This document shows, one piece after another, positions 23,658 to 32,422 of a stretch of DNA of 64,000 nt. Position 1 is the first letter of the stretch. The number at the start of each line of letters is the position of its first letter. Made by a program: the position numbers and the translations under genes. A model generated the notes under the pieces. It ran no database searches, was not told the origin of the DNA, and was given only the letters and a program-made list of their open reading frames with translations. Source of the stretch: a virus; IMG/VR virus record IMGVR_UViG_3300045107_000036, positions 1 through 64,000 of that record. One strand, 5' to 3'.

Positions 23658-24452
23658 ATGCCCCTCGTAGGCGACGACGACCTGGAGAACTTCAACATCC
23701 CGAACTCGCACTACGGATTCTCCGCTGCGAAGATCGGCGATCTCCAGGCGACCGAGTACACCCTGGCGACCGTCGTGTTCGACGAGTCCGGTTCGACGGC
23801 CGGGTTCGCCGGGGAGATGGAGAAGGCCACGCAGGAGATCGTGAAGTCCTGCCGCCACAGCCCCCGTGCCGACAACCTGATGCTCCGCACCGTCGTGTTC
23901 GGCACGAAGATGAGCGAGTTCCACGGGTTCAAGCTGCTCGAAAACTGCAACGTGGCCGACTACCAGGGCTTCTACGGGAAGTCCGGCAACGGGGCGACGA
24001 CCGCCCTGTTCGACAGCAGCCACAACGCCATCAAGGCGTCGAACGCCTACGCCAAGCAACTGTCGGCCAACGACTTCCTGTGCAACGGGATCGTGTTCGT
24101 CATCACCGACGGTGACGACAACGCCTCGCTGCTCACGGCGGTCAACGTCGGCGAGGCGCTGAAGGAGGCGGTGCAGTCCGAGGCGATGGAGTCCCTGGTG
24201 GCGATCCTGATCGGGGTGAACGTCAACGACCCCCGGCTGCACGCCTACCTGACCGAGTTCGCCCAGAAGGCCGGGTTCACCCCGGTCAAGGTCAAGGACG
24301 CCAGCGGGAAGGAGACGGAAGTCCCCTACCTGTCGCTGAACGACGCCAGCGAGAAGACCCTGGCGAAGCTGGCGAAGTTCGTCAGCCAGTCGATCAGCAG
24401 CCAGTCCCAGGCGCTCGGCACGAAGGGGCCGAGCCAGAGCCTCGTGTTCTAA
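23658..24452 (+). CDS. VWA-domain protein, TerY-like
   Basis: The product is 264 aa; GGAGAATACC precedes the ATG. MIDAS residues are visible: DESGST (DxSxS) near residue 41, a Thr in GNGATTALFDS near 115, and an Asp in FVITDGDDNAS near 153. This matches metal-dependent von Willebrand factor A domains. With the PP2C-like phosphatase at 28671 and the kinase-like gene at 30557 it recalls the TerY-P triad (VWA, PP2C, kinase). It is flanked by pncA and pncB, tying it to NAD synthesis. Confidence 0.85.
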   Translation: MPLVGDDDLENFNIPNSHYGFSAAKIGDLQATEYTLATVVFDESGSTAGFAGEMEKATQEIVKSCRHSPRADNLMLRTVVFGTKMSEFHGFKLLENCNVADYQGFYGKSGNGATTALFDSSHNAIKASNAYAKQLSANDFLCNGIVFVITDGDDNASLLTAVNVGEALKEAVQSEAMESLVAILIGVNVNDPRLHAYLTEFAQKAGFTPVKVKDASGKETEVPYLSLNDASEKTLAKLAKFVSQSISSQSQALGTKGPSQSLVF

Positions 24453-24477
24453 CACGGGGTCTTAACCAGGAAAGCGC

Positions 24478-24527
24478 AAGCCGTGGAGAAATCCACGGCT
24501 TACTTTTTTGCCCGAAGATGGTATCAT
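24478..24527 (+). promoter_or_regulatory. terminator fused to a downstream promoter
   Basis: AAGCCGTGG/CCACGGCTT (24478-24501) with a T-run to 24509 ends the VWA transcript. The T-run overlaps a possible -35 (TTACTT, 24500-24505), with TATCAT (24522-24527) 16 nt further. This would start pncB transcription. Confidence 0.65.
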
Positions 24528-24549
24528 GGGATAACAAGAGGAGAAAGCC

Positions 24550-25782
24550 ATGACAACGGAATACATCGACCCGGAATGCAAGATCATCCCGTCCATCTTG
24601 GACAACGACTGGTACAAGTTCCTGATGGGCAACGCCGTCTTTCAGGAATACCCGGACGCCCAGGTGACGTACAAGTTCATCGACCGGGGCAGCACCCGGC
24701 CCGACGGCTTCAAGCACGGCGTCATCCCTTACAAGCTCCAGCAGGCCATCAAGAGCATGGCGAAGCTGAAGTTGGAAGACCACGAACTCGCCTACCTCTC
24801 CAACCTCGGCTTCCCGAGGAACTACATCGACTTCCTCCAAAACTTCTTCTACAACCCGGAAGAGGTTGCCATTGGTGAAGACCCGCAGGGCAACCTGAAG
24901 ATCACCGTGTCCGGCCCGTGGAAGACGGCGATCATGTGGGAAGTTCCACTACTCGCCCTCGTCAGCGAGTTGACCTTCGCCGCCGAAACGACCAACCTGA
25001 AGCGAAAGACCGGATCGCTGGTCGCCGGTTACGCCGCCGCCCAGGGGGCGAAGGCGACGTTCATGGGCGAGTGCAAGTTCTCTGAGTTCGGCACCCGTCG
25101 TCGTCGGAGCTTCGAGATTCAGGACGCCGTGGTCGCCGAGTTCAAGAAGCACAACAACTGCCTCGGCACGAGCAACGTCTACCTCGCCAAGAAGTACAAC
25201 ATGGCCCCGCTGGGCACCGTCGCCCACGAGTGGTACATGGGCGTCTCAGCCCTCGAAGGGCTGAGCCACGCCAACAAGCACGCCCTCAACCTGTGGCTGA
25301 AGCACCTGCCGCTCGGCTTGCCGAAGCTCGCCCTGCCTGACACGTTCGGCACGGACGTGTTCCTGCTGGACTTCGACAAGCACTTGGCAAATGAGTACGA
25401 CGCCGTGCGGCAGGATAGCGGCTGCCCACGGGCGTTCGCCAACAAGATTCTCAGCCACTACCGCAAGCTGGGGATCGACCCCAAGACGAAGGGGATCACG
25501 TTCAGCGACGGCCTGAACGCCGGGCAGGCGGTCGAACTGTACGATCTCTACAAGAACTGCTTCAAGTCCGTCGGAGCGGGGATCGGGACGAACTTCACCA
25601 ACGACTTCGTTCCCTTCGGCGGCACGAAGGCGATGAATATCGTCATGAAGCTGGCGACCGTCAACGGGATGCCGGTGGTGAAGATCAGCGACGTGGACAC
25701 GAAGGCGACCGGCGACCCCGAAGCCGTCAAGGTGGCGAAATGGACATTCGCCAAGCGGCTTGGCCTAAAGAGAGACTTGTAA
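24550..25782 (+). CDS. pncB: nicotinate phosphoribosyltransferase
   Basis: The product is 410 aa, full length for the family. ILDNDWYKFLMGNAVF at the N-terminus, EFGTRRRRSFEIQ mid-protein, GTSNVYLAKKYNMAPLGTVA and its following His (near residue 226, the auto-phosphorylated His in PncB), then EYDAVRQDSG and GITFSDGLN for PRPP binding. It would make nicotinate mononucleotide from nicotinate and PRPP. GAGGAGAAAGCC precedes the ATG. It follows its own promoter and precedes map. Confidence 0.93.
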   Translation: MTTEYIDPECKIIPSILDNDWYKFLMGNAVFQEYPDAQVTYKFIDRGSTRPDGFKHGVIPYKLQQAIKSMAKLKLEDHELAYLSNLGFPRNYIDFLQNFFYNPEEVAIGEDPQGNLKITVSGPWKTAIMWEVPLLALVSELTFAAETTNLKRKTGSLVAGYAAAQGAKATFMGECKFSEFGTRRRRSFEIQDAVVAEFKKHNNCLGTSNVYLAKKYNMAPLGTVAHEWYMGVSALEGLSHANKHALNLWLKHLPLGLPKLALPDTFGTDVFLLDFDKHLANEYDAVRQDSGCPRAFANKILSHYRKLGIDPKTKGITFSDGLNAGQAVELYDLYKNCFKSVGAGIGTNFTNDFVPFGGTKAMNIVMKLATVNGMPVVKISDVDTKATGDPEAVKVAKWTFAKRLGLKRDL

Positions 25783-25808
25783 GACTACATTATGCCAGGG
25801 AAGGCACA

Positions 25809-26576
25809 ATGACCGTAACAGAAGAAATCATCATCAAAACGCCGGAGCAGATCGAGGGTATCCGAAAAGCATGTAAGCTGACGGCCCAAACCCTCGATTT
25901 CATCCGGCCACACGTTGTTCCAGGCGTCAGCACGGAGGCGATTAACCAACTCGTCATCCAGTTCACGCAGGATCACGGCGGCACTCCGGCCACGCTCAAC
26001 TACCGTGGCTACCCGAAGGAGTGCTGCATCTCCATCAACGAAGTCATCTGCCACGGCATTCCTTCAGAGACAACCATTCTGAAGGAAGGTGACATCGTGA
26101 ACGTGGACGTGTCCACGATCCTCGACGGCTACTTCGGCGACACGTCCACGATGTTCGCCGTCGGGCCGATCAGCCGTCACGCCGCTCAGGTAATGGAAGT
26201 CGCCAAGAAGTGCCTGGAAGTCGGCATTAAGGAAGTCCGACCGGGTAACTACTTCGGCAACATCGGTTTCGCCATCACCAAGTACGCACTGACTCACGGC
26301 CACTCCGTCGTGTACAACTTCGCCGGTCACGGGGTCGGGTTGAAATTCCACGAAGCCCCGGAAGTCAATCACTACATGACAAAGAAGAATCACGGCCCGG
26401 TCATGAAGCCGGGTATGATCTTCACCATCGAACCGATGATTAACGCCGGTACGCCGCACTGTCGGATCGACGCCGACAATTGGACGGCTCGGACGGCGGA
26501 CGGTAAGCTATCCGCTCAGTACGAACACACGGTTCTCGTTACTGAGAAAGGCGTGGAGATTTTGACCCTGCCCTGA
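25809..26576 (+). CDS. map: methionine aminopeptidase, type I
   Basis: The product is 255 aa from ATG 25809; an upstream in-frame start lies inside pncB without a ribosome site. Metal ligands fit the pita-bread fold: Asp in VNVDVSTI and GYFGDTSTMF, His in GHGVGLKFHEAP, Glu in FTIEPMI and QYEHTVLV. The substrate-binding His lies in EVICHGIP. It would remove the initiator Met from proteins. It is an unusual phage gene, placed between two NAD enzymes, perhaps to mature phage proteins when the host enzyme limits. Confidence 0.92.
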   Translation: MTVTEEIIIKTPEQIEGIRKACKLTAQTLDFIRPHVVPGVSTEAINQLVIQFTQDHGGTPATLNYRGYPKECCISINEVICHGIPSETTILKEGDIVNVDVSTILDGYFGDTSTMFAVGPISRHAAQVMEVAKKCLEVGIKEVRPGNYFGNIGFAITKYALTHGHSVVYNFAGHGVGLKFHEAPEVNHYMTKKNHGPVMKPGMIFTIEPMINAGTPHCRIDADNWTARTADGKLSAQYEHTVLVTEKGVEILTLP

Positions 26577-26604
26577 TTTACAACTACGCTCCCAACGGTA
26601 TCCT
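26577..26604 (+). promoter_or_regulatory. sigma70-like promoter TTTACA-N16-TATCCT
   Basis: TTTACA (26577-26582) starts right after the map stop codon and TATCCT (26599-26604) lies 16 nt on. The ATG of nadE follows at 26623 with AAGGAGG in a very short leader. Confidence 0.65.
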
Positions 26605-26622
26605 AGTGTCAAGGAGGACATC

Positions 26623-28674
26623 ATGGACAAGTTCGGCTTTTTCCGCATTGCGGCCGTTTCGCCCAGGGTCTACGTCACCGACCCGGCGATGAACGCCAAA
26701 TCCATCATCGAAGCGGCACAGGCCCAAGCCGACGCCGACCTGATCGTCTTTCCCGAACTCGCCGTCACCGGCTACACCTGCGGCGACTACTTCGGCCACA
26801 AGCACCTGATCGACGCCGCCGAACAGGCCGTCATCGAACTCTGGAAGCACCTGCCGACCACGCCCCTCGTCTTCGTGGGCTGTCCGGTCCGGGTGGAAGG
26901 TGCGCTTTACAACTGTGCCCTGGCGTTCCAAGACCGGAAGCTCATCGGCATCGTCCCGAAGACGTACATGCCGAACTACGGCGAGTTCTACGAGGGCCGT
27001 CACTTCTCGCCCTGGAATGCGAACTGTCCGACCGAAGTCTACTTCGCAGGCGGGGTCATCCCGTTCGGCCCGGACCTGATGTTCGCCGACGACCGACGGC
27101 CGGGCCACGATGTCCGCATCTTCGCCGAAATCTGCGAAGACATGTGGATGCCCATCCCGCCTTCCTCCCACGCCGCCATCCACGGGGCGCAAATTCTCGT
27201 CAACCTCTCGGCCAGCAACGAACTCGTCGCCAAGAGCGAGTACCGGATGGACTTGGTGAAGAACCAGTCGGCCCGGTGCGTGGCGGCTTACGCCTACTCT
27301 TCGGCCGGTTCCACCGAAAGCAGCAGCGATGTCGTGTTCGGCGGGCACTGCATCATCGCCGAGAACGGCAACCTGCTCAACGAGTCCAAGCGGGTCGGCA
27401 AGGGGCTGAAGTACAAGGAAGTCGCCTACGCCCGTGCCGACGTGGACTTGATGAAGCTCAACAACGACCGGGCGAAGTCCAACACCTTCACTCAGTCGAG
27501 GCGGCACGACTACCACCAGTACCGCCACATCCCGGTCTGGTTCCAGGTCACGGAGACGCCCAGGACGGACCTGCTGCGGTACGTCGCCCCAGCCCCGTTC
27601 GTGCCGAGTGACCCGACCACGCTTCAGGCCCGCTGCTCGGACATCTTCGGCATTCAGACGCACGGTCTGTGCAGGCGGATCGAACAACTCCAGCCGAGTA
27701 CGCCGCTTGTCATCGGCGTCTCCGGTGGCCTGGACTCCACGCTGGCCCTGCTGGCGGTGGTCCGTGCCTGCGACGAGTTGGGCATCCCGCACACCCGAAT
27801 CCACGGGGCAACGATGCCGGGGTTCGGTACGACCGAGCGGACGAAGGGGAACGCCCTGGAACTGATGCGTCTGCTGGGCATCACGCAGTCCACGATGCCG
27901 ATCACGCACCTGACCAGCGACGTGATGACGCTGATCCGTCATGCCCCATTCGGTCAGGAACAGCCTTACGGCTACGGGATGTTCCAGTGGATCAACAAGC
28001 TCATCGAAGAGACGCCCGCCGAAGAACTGAAAGACCTGACGTTCGAGAACGTCCAGGCCCGTCTGCGGACCCTGTTACTCTTCTCGAAGGGGTTCGTGGT
28101 CGGTACGGGTGATCTCTCGGAGGCGGCTCTGGGGTGGTGTACCTACAACGGCGACCACATGAGCAACTACAACCCGAACTGCACCGTGCCGAAGACGCTC
28201 GTGAAGTTCGTGGTCAAGTACATCGCCGACGAGTGCATCGACGACTTCGTGATAGAGGGCGGTAACGAGAAGCGGGACAAGCTCGCCAGCGTCCTCTACG
28301 ATATCGTGGCAACGCCTGTATCCCCGGAACTTCTGCCGGTGGGTAAGGACGGCCAGCACGTCCAGAAGACGGAGAGCGTCCTGGGGGCGTATGAACTCCA
28401 CGACTTCATCCTGTTCAACTTCCTGCGGAACCAGTTCCCGCCGGAGAAGATCGCCTACCTCATGACGAAGGCGAAGTTCTCGATAGACTACACCGAGGGC
28501 GAGAAGAAGAACGCCCTGCGGACGTTCCTGGCTCGGTTCGTTCAGAACCAGTTCAAGCGGAACTGTGTCCCGGACGGCCCGAAGGTCGGTTCTGTCGGCC
28601 TGTCGCCACGGGGCGACTGGCGTGCCCCGTCTGACGTGTTACCCGCACTGTGGCTCTCTGGAGTTCCTGAATGA
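26623..28674 (+). CDS. nadE: glutamine-dependent NAD synthetase
   Basis: The product is 683 aa. The N-terminal nitrilase-type glutaminase (about 1-280) shows Glu in FPELAVTGYTC, Lys in IVPKTYMPNYGEFYE and the nucleophile Cys in FAEICEDMWMP (near 169). The C-terminal synthetase has the PP-loop GVSGGLDSTLALLA (near 366), VGTGDLSEAALGW and FVIEGGNEKRDKL. It amidates nicotinate adenine dinucleotide to NAD+, using glutamine. It heads a tight operon: the PP2C gene overlaps its stop (ATGA), followed by nadD. Confidence 0.95.
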   Translation: MDKFGFFRIAAVSPRVYVTDPAMNAKSIIEAAQAQADADLIVFPELAVTGYTCGDYFGHKHLIDAAEQAVIELWKHLPTTPLVFVGCPVRVEGALYNCALAFQDRKLIGIVPKTYMPNYGEFYEGRHFSPWNANCPTEVYFAGGVIPFGPDLMFADDRRPGHDVRIFAEICEDMWMPIPPSSHAAIHGAQILVNLSASNELVAKSEYRMDLVKNQSARCVAAYAYSSAGSTESSSDVVFGGHCIIAENGNLLNESKRVGKGLKYKEVAYARADVDLMKLNNDRAKSNTFTQSRRHDYHQYRHIPVWFQVTETPRTDLLRYVAPAPFVPSDPTTLQARCSDIFGIQTHGLCRRIEQLQPSTPLVIGVSGGLDSTLALLAVVRACDELGIPHTRIHGATMPGFGTTERTKGNALELMRLLGITQSTMPITHLTSDVMTLIRHAPFGQEQPYGYGMFQWINKLIEETPAEELKDLTFENVQARLRTLLLFSKGFVVGTGDLSEAALGWCTYNGDHMSNYNPNCTVPKTLVKFVVKYIADECIDDFVIEGGNEKRDKLASVLYDIVATPVSPELLPVGKDGQHVQKTESVLGAYELHDFILFNFLRNQFPPEKIAYLMTKAKFSIDYTEGEKKNALRTFLARFVQNQFKRNCVPDGPKVGSVGLSPRGDWRAPSDVLPALWLSGVPE

Positions 28675-29477
28675 ACGCCGACGCCTTCTACACCATCGGT
28701 TCGACGCACGCAGTCTGCCAGGACTACGCCCTGTCGGGTTTGACTGAGGACATGGCCTACGCAGTGATCTGCGACGGCTGTTCCTCGGCCCCGGACACGG
28801 ATTGGGGCGCACGGTTGCTGGCGAAGTCCGCCGAACTCTCGCTGAAGCGGACCGGGGGTGTAATCGGTGAAGCGGTGTTCAAGGCCGCAGACCTGCACCG
28901 GCACGGTCTGGAACTCGATCCGAACTCGCTCCTGGCGACTCTGGGGTGGGTGACGATGAGGAAGAACGATCCGAACTTCGGCGGGTGCCTGTACGGTGAC
29001 GGCAACATCATCGCCCGTCACCGCAGCGGCAAACTCCAGGTCGTGACCGTCGAGTTCACGTCGGGCGGACCGTACTACTTGAAGTACGGCTTCACCCCCG
29101 GCGACCGGGAGGAGTACCTGAAGAAGCTCGGCTGGGGGAAGTTCGTCGTCACGACCATTGACGACGACGTGAGTGTCAACGAGATGGGTATCGAGTACGG
29201 GTTGAGCGGATGGGCGTTCTCCTTCTCCCGTGCCGAGTACGACATGGTGGCCCTCATCACCGACGGGCTGAGCCACTTCACCGAGAAGGTGAAGAACGCA
29301 ACCTCGATCACGAAGAACACGGTGGAGATCGACTCCATCCTGAACGAAGTGATGGCTTTCAAGGGTTACGCTGGGACGTTCGTTCGCAGGCGTTGCCACA
29401 AGGCGTTCGAGAAGTTCAAGGAATACAACTACATCAACGAAGATGACTTCGGAATAGGAGTGGTATATGACGGATAA
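28671..29477 (+). CDS. PP2C-like protein phosphatase
   Basis: The product is 268 aa. The PP2C metal-binding start is YAVICDGCSSAPDTDWGARL (residues about 31-50, with Asp36), as in the PP2C_2 family. The central acidic residues lie in LYGDGNIIAR, and a later ALITDGLSHF supplies the second conserved Asp. It would dephosphorylate Ser/Thr, probably opposing the kinase at 30557. It is translationally coupled to nadE (4-nt overlap) and nadD (11-nt overlap). Confidence 0.8.
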   Translation: MNADAFYTIGSTHAVCQDYALSGLTEDMAYAVICDGCSSAPDTDWGARLLAKSAELSLKRTGGVIGEAVFKAADLHRHGLELDPNSLLATLGWVTMRKNDPNFGGCLYGDGNIIARHRSGKLQVVTVEFTSGGPYYLKYGFTPGDREEYLKKLGWGKFVVTTIDDDVSVNEMGIEYGLSGWAFSFSRAEYDMVALITDGLSHFTEKVKNATSITKNTVEIDSILNEVMAFKGYAGTFVRRRCHKAFEKFKEYNYINEDDFGIGVVYDG

Positions 29478-30048
29478 GACCAGGACGGTCGCAGTTCTAG
29501 GCACGGCAGCCGACCCGCCGACTATCGGACACCAGCAACTCATGTGTCTGGCTCGCCCGCACTTCGACGAAGTGTGGGTGATGCCCTGCTACAAGCACAT
29601 GTTCGGCAAGGTCATGTCTGACCCGTTCCATCGGCTTCGCATGTGCGAACTGATGGTGGATCATCTCGGCCCGTGGGCCAAAGCCAGCGACTTCGAGATC
29701 AAGCACCAGCTTCAACTCCCGACGATGGGGGTCTACGAACTGCTGCGGGATGCTTATCCGCAGTATCAATTCCACCTGATGATCGGGATGGACAACGCCC
29801 TGAAAATCGAGAAGTGGGTTGGCTATCCTGCTTTACTGGACGTGGTGCCGTTTGTAGTATTTGACAGAGCCGGTTACACCCGTGGTAACGAGTGGTGGCA
29901 TCGCCCTCCCCACAAGTACCTCGCCGGTGCGAACCTGCAAGTGGCGTCTTCTGACTTCCGCCGGATGTACGAGGCACACGACCCGGAGGCAGCCAAGCTT
30001 GTCCTCCACGACACTTACCTCTACGTCCAGGCAAACAACCTCTACTGA
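29467..30048 (+). CDS. nadD: nicotinate/nicotinamide mononucleotide adenylyltransferase
   Basis: The product is 193 aa. The nucleotidyltransferase fold begins VAVLGTAADPPTIGHQQLM, equivalent to GxFxPxHxGH. The ATP-site signature ASSDFRR near residue 167 corresponds to ISSTxIR. LMIGMDNALKIEKW matches the ligand-binding segment of NadD. It would turn NaMN into NaAD between PncB and NadE. The choice between NadD-like and NMN-specific activity cannot be made from sequence. It overlaps the PP2C gene by 11 nt. Confidence 0.87.
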   Translation: MTDKTRTVAVLGTAADPPTIGHQQLMCLARPHFDEVWVMPCYKHMFGKVMSDPFHRLRMCELMVDHLGPWAKASDFEIKHQLQLPTMGVYELLRDAYPQYQFHLMIGMDNALKIEKWVGYPALLDVVPFVVFDRAGYTRGNEWWHRPPHKYLAGANLQVASSDFRRMYEAHDPEAAKLVLHDTYLYVQANNLY

Positions 30049-30058
30049 GGGCACGATC

Positions 30059-30544
30059 TTGGACACGACGAAGCGAGAATCGGCGACGGCTCTGATCCAC
30101 AAGATGTTCGAGGAGAACGAGAACATCTCCTTCGAGGAGATGGTGCGGCAGTTCAAGGAGAAGCACCCGACCCGGATGGACGTGCCGAACAACCAACTCT
30201 TCCAGTACGCCCGGAAGACGTGGCGGGACAAGAAGGCGAAGGCCAAGCCGCTCGCCAGCCCGGCCCACGCCCACGGCACCCCGGCGGCGACGGGGACGGT
30301 TCAGCCGGTCAAGAAGAAGCCGGGGCCAAAGCCGAAGAAGAAGCTGGTCATCAAGCAGGCGACGGTCATCCCCGGCACGCCCCCGGAGAGTCCGGTCGGC
30401 GGGATGCTGGAGAAGCTGGAAGCCGACCTGGACAAGCTGATCGCCACGGCTGGCGAGTTCAAGGACAAGGACGTGGAAGCCATGAGCCGGAAGATGCGGC
30501 GTCAGGTCAGCAGCCGCATCCTGGCCCTGGAAGAAGTCAAGTAA
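30059..30544 (+). CDS. basic AT-hook-like protein
   Basis: The product is 161 aa if the TTG at 30059 is used, with GAGGGC 7 nt upstream; the first ATG in frame is 30104-30106. The N-terminal half is helical (ALIHKMFEENENISFEEMVR) and basic (KTWRDKKAKAK). The centre carries VKKKPGPKPKKK, an AT-hook-like motif. A C-terminal helix has KDVEAMSRKMRRQVSSRI. Likely a nucleic-acid-binding accessory. It sits between nadD and the kinase with gaps of about 10 bases. Confidence 0.65.
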   Translation: MDTTKRESATALIHKMFEENENISFEEMVRQFKEKHPTRMDVPNNQLFQYARKTWRDKKAKAKPLASPAHAHGTPAATGTVQPVKKKPGPKPKKKLVIKQATVIPGTPPESPVGGMLEKLEADLDKLIATAGEFKDKDVEAMSRKMRRQVSSRILALEEVK

Positions 30545-30556
30545 CCCGAGGGCAAC

Positions 30557-32239
30557 ATGAAGCTCACTCTCAAGGGGAAGCGTCTCGAAGTGAACCTCGA
30601 CAAGAGGAACTTCCTCGCCAAAGGCGGGGAAGGTGAGGTTTACTCGAAGGGCGGCGTGGTTTACAAAGTCTGCGAACCGGGGAAGATGATCCCGGAGCAG
30701 AAGTTCAAGGAACTCGCCGTCCTCGACGAGCCGCACATCATTCGGCCGGAAGACATCCTCGTGGACACGAAGGGCGTCGATGTCGGGTACACGATGAAGC
30801 TCGTGCCCGACGCCTACACCCTCTGCCAGTTGTTCACGAAGGCGTTCCGCACCCGGAACAACGTCACCCCGGACATGGTGCTGAAGCTGGTCCGCCAGAT
30901 GCAGGCGACCACCGGCTTCATCCACTCGAAGAAGGTTCTGCTCGTAGACCTGAACGAGTTGAACTTCCTTCTGGACGCTCCCCTTGAGAACGTGTTCTTC
31001 ATCGACGTGAACTCGTACCAGACGCCGAGCTACCCGGCCACGGCGATCATGGAGTCCATCCGGGACCGCCACTGTAACAACAAGTTCACTGAAGGAACGG
31101 ACTGGTTCTCGTTCGCCGTCGTCACGTTCCAGATGTTCATCGGGATTCACCCCTACAAGGGGAACCACCCGAAGTTCACGGACAAGAACACGGCGATGGA
31201 CGGCCGCATGAAGGCCAACATCTCCGTCCTCAACCCCGACGTGACCTACCCGAAGGCCGTCTGCCAGCCGCTCTCCGTCATCCCAGACGTGTACCTGAAG
31301 TGGTACGAGGCCGTTCTGGACCGTGGGATGCGGGTGCCGCCGCCGTTCGATCTGGTCGCCAAACTCGCCGTCATCACGACCGTCAAGACGATCAAGGGCA
31401 GCAACAACTTCGACATCGAACTGCTGCGGGAGTTGGACGAGGAGATCGTCGGCTACCGCTACAGCCAGGGCACGGAAGTGGTGCTGTGCCAGGGATGCGC
31501 ATATGTGAACGGCAGACGTGTCGCACTCGCACACCCCGTCCAGATCGGATTCCTGGGTGCTACCCCGCTGGCCGTGTGGACCGATCACGGCACGCTGAAC
31601 ATCCAGAACATCCTGACGGGCGACAAGATTCCCATTACCTGCAACGCCGAGAAGGTGTTTACCTCTGGCGACCGGGTGTACGTCCTCCTCGGCGGGAACG
31701 TTCTGGAACTTACCTTCACTGGTCTGGGAAGTAAAGTTCTCGCCGGGACCACTGTCGTTGGGACATACATCCCACAGTCCACGAAGGTTTTCGAGGGCTG
31801 CTTGATCCAAACCCTGTTCGACGCCACGATTGCGTCGATCTTCCCGAACAGCCGGGAGAACCGGCAGATCGCCATCAAGGAGCTTAACGGGCTTCAGGTG
31901 GTGGACGCCCGCTACCACAACCGGCTGTTGGGCATCATCACCGTGGACCGGACGGGCAAGTACGCTCGCCACACGCTGCGGTTCGCTGCCGACTGGAGCT
32001 ACGAGATCAGGACCGTCTCGGACGTTTCCGTGCCCTCCCTGAACTTCGTAGGGCTTCCAACGGGCATCGGCGTGCTGATGAATGAGCAGGAAAACGTCGA
32101 GATTTTCCGTGTCGATCATCCGAGCGTCAAAGAGATCGACGATCCGGTGACGGAAGGCGACATGATCTTGACCGCTCGGGACTCCCAAGTCATGTTCTTC
32201 CAGGGCAAGAAACTCTATTCGATCAAGGTCAGAAAGTAG
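30557..32239 (+). CDS. Hanks-type kinase-like protein with C-terminal beta-rich domain
   Basis: The product is 560 aa. The N-lobe has a glycine loop LAKGGEGEVYS (21-31) and Lys37 in VVYKVCE. The usual HRDLKxxN becomes VDLNELNFLL near 130, keeping Asp and Asn. The DFG position reads FIDVNSY near 149, so Asp is kept but Gly is lost. GTDWFSFAVVTFQMFIGIHP is a typical alpha-F region. Residues about 290-560 resemble a beta-propeller. Activity is plausible but reduced. It closes the operon nadE-PP2C-nadD-AT-hook-kinase and pairs naturally with the phosphatase and VWA protein. Confidence 0.75.
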   Translation: MKLTLKGKRLEVNLDKRNFLAKGGEGEVYSKGGVVYKVCEPGKMIPEQKFKELAVLDEPHIIRPEDILVDTKGVDVGYTMKLVPDAYTLCQLFTKAFRTRNNVTPDMVLKLVRQMQATTGFIHSKKVLLVDLNELNFLLDAPLENVFFIDVNSYQTPSYPATAIMESIRDRHCNNKFTEGTDWFSFAVVTFQMFIGIHPYKGNHPKFTDKNTAMDGRMKANISVLNPDVTYPKAVCQPLSVIPDVYLKWYEAVLDRGMRVPPPFDLVAKLAVITTVKTIKGSNNFDIELLRELDEEIVGYRYSQGTEVVLCQGCAYVNGRRVALAHPVQIGFLGATPLAVWTDHGTLNIQNILTGDKIPITCNAEKVFTSGDRVYVLLGGNVLELTFTGLGSKVLAGTTVVGTYIPQSTKVFEGCLIQTLFDATIASIFPNSRENRQIAIKELNGLQVVDARYHNRLLGIITVDRTGKYARHTLRFAADWSYEIRTVSDVSVPSLNFVGLPTGIGVLMNEQENVEIFRVDHPSVKEIDDPVTEGDMILTARDSQVMFFQGKKLYSIKVRK

Positions 32240-32366
32240 GAGCGAGAAGGGAATTTCTCAGGATTCGTGGTGAACTTCTCAACCGCCTGGAGCGTCATAG
32301 AGGTAGTTGAGAAGCAGACCCACCCGAGTTGGAAAGCAGGATGCTCACTTCCGACCACAAAGTACG

Positions 32367-32394
32367 ACGCCGAGCGGGACATTCCGCTCGGCGT
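32367..32394 (+). terminator. hairpin terminator after the kinase operon
   Basis: ACGCCGAGCGG pairs with CCGCTCGGCGT around a 6-nt loop; a short T-run (ATTT) follows. The interval 32240-32422 otherwise holds no gene I can support. Confidence 0.6.
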
Positions 32395-32422
32395 AGTCAT
32401 TTCCCAGCGTTGGGCGACTTGC

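Noticed and set aside
29699-32188. A very long minus-strand open frame opposite nadD and the kinase gene
   Set aside because: The plus strand carries clear conserved enzymes with ribosome sites. The antisense frame has no recognisable domain.
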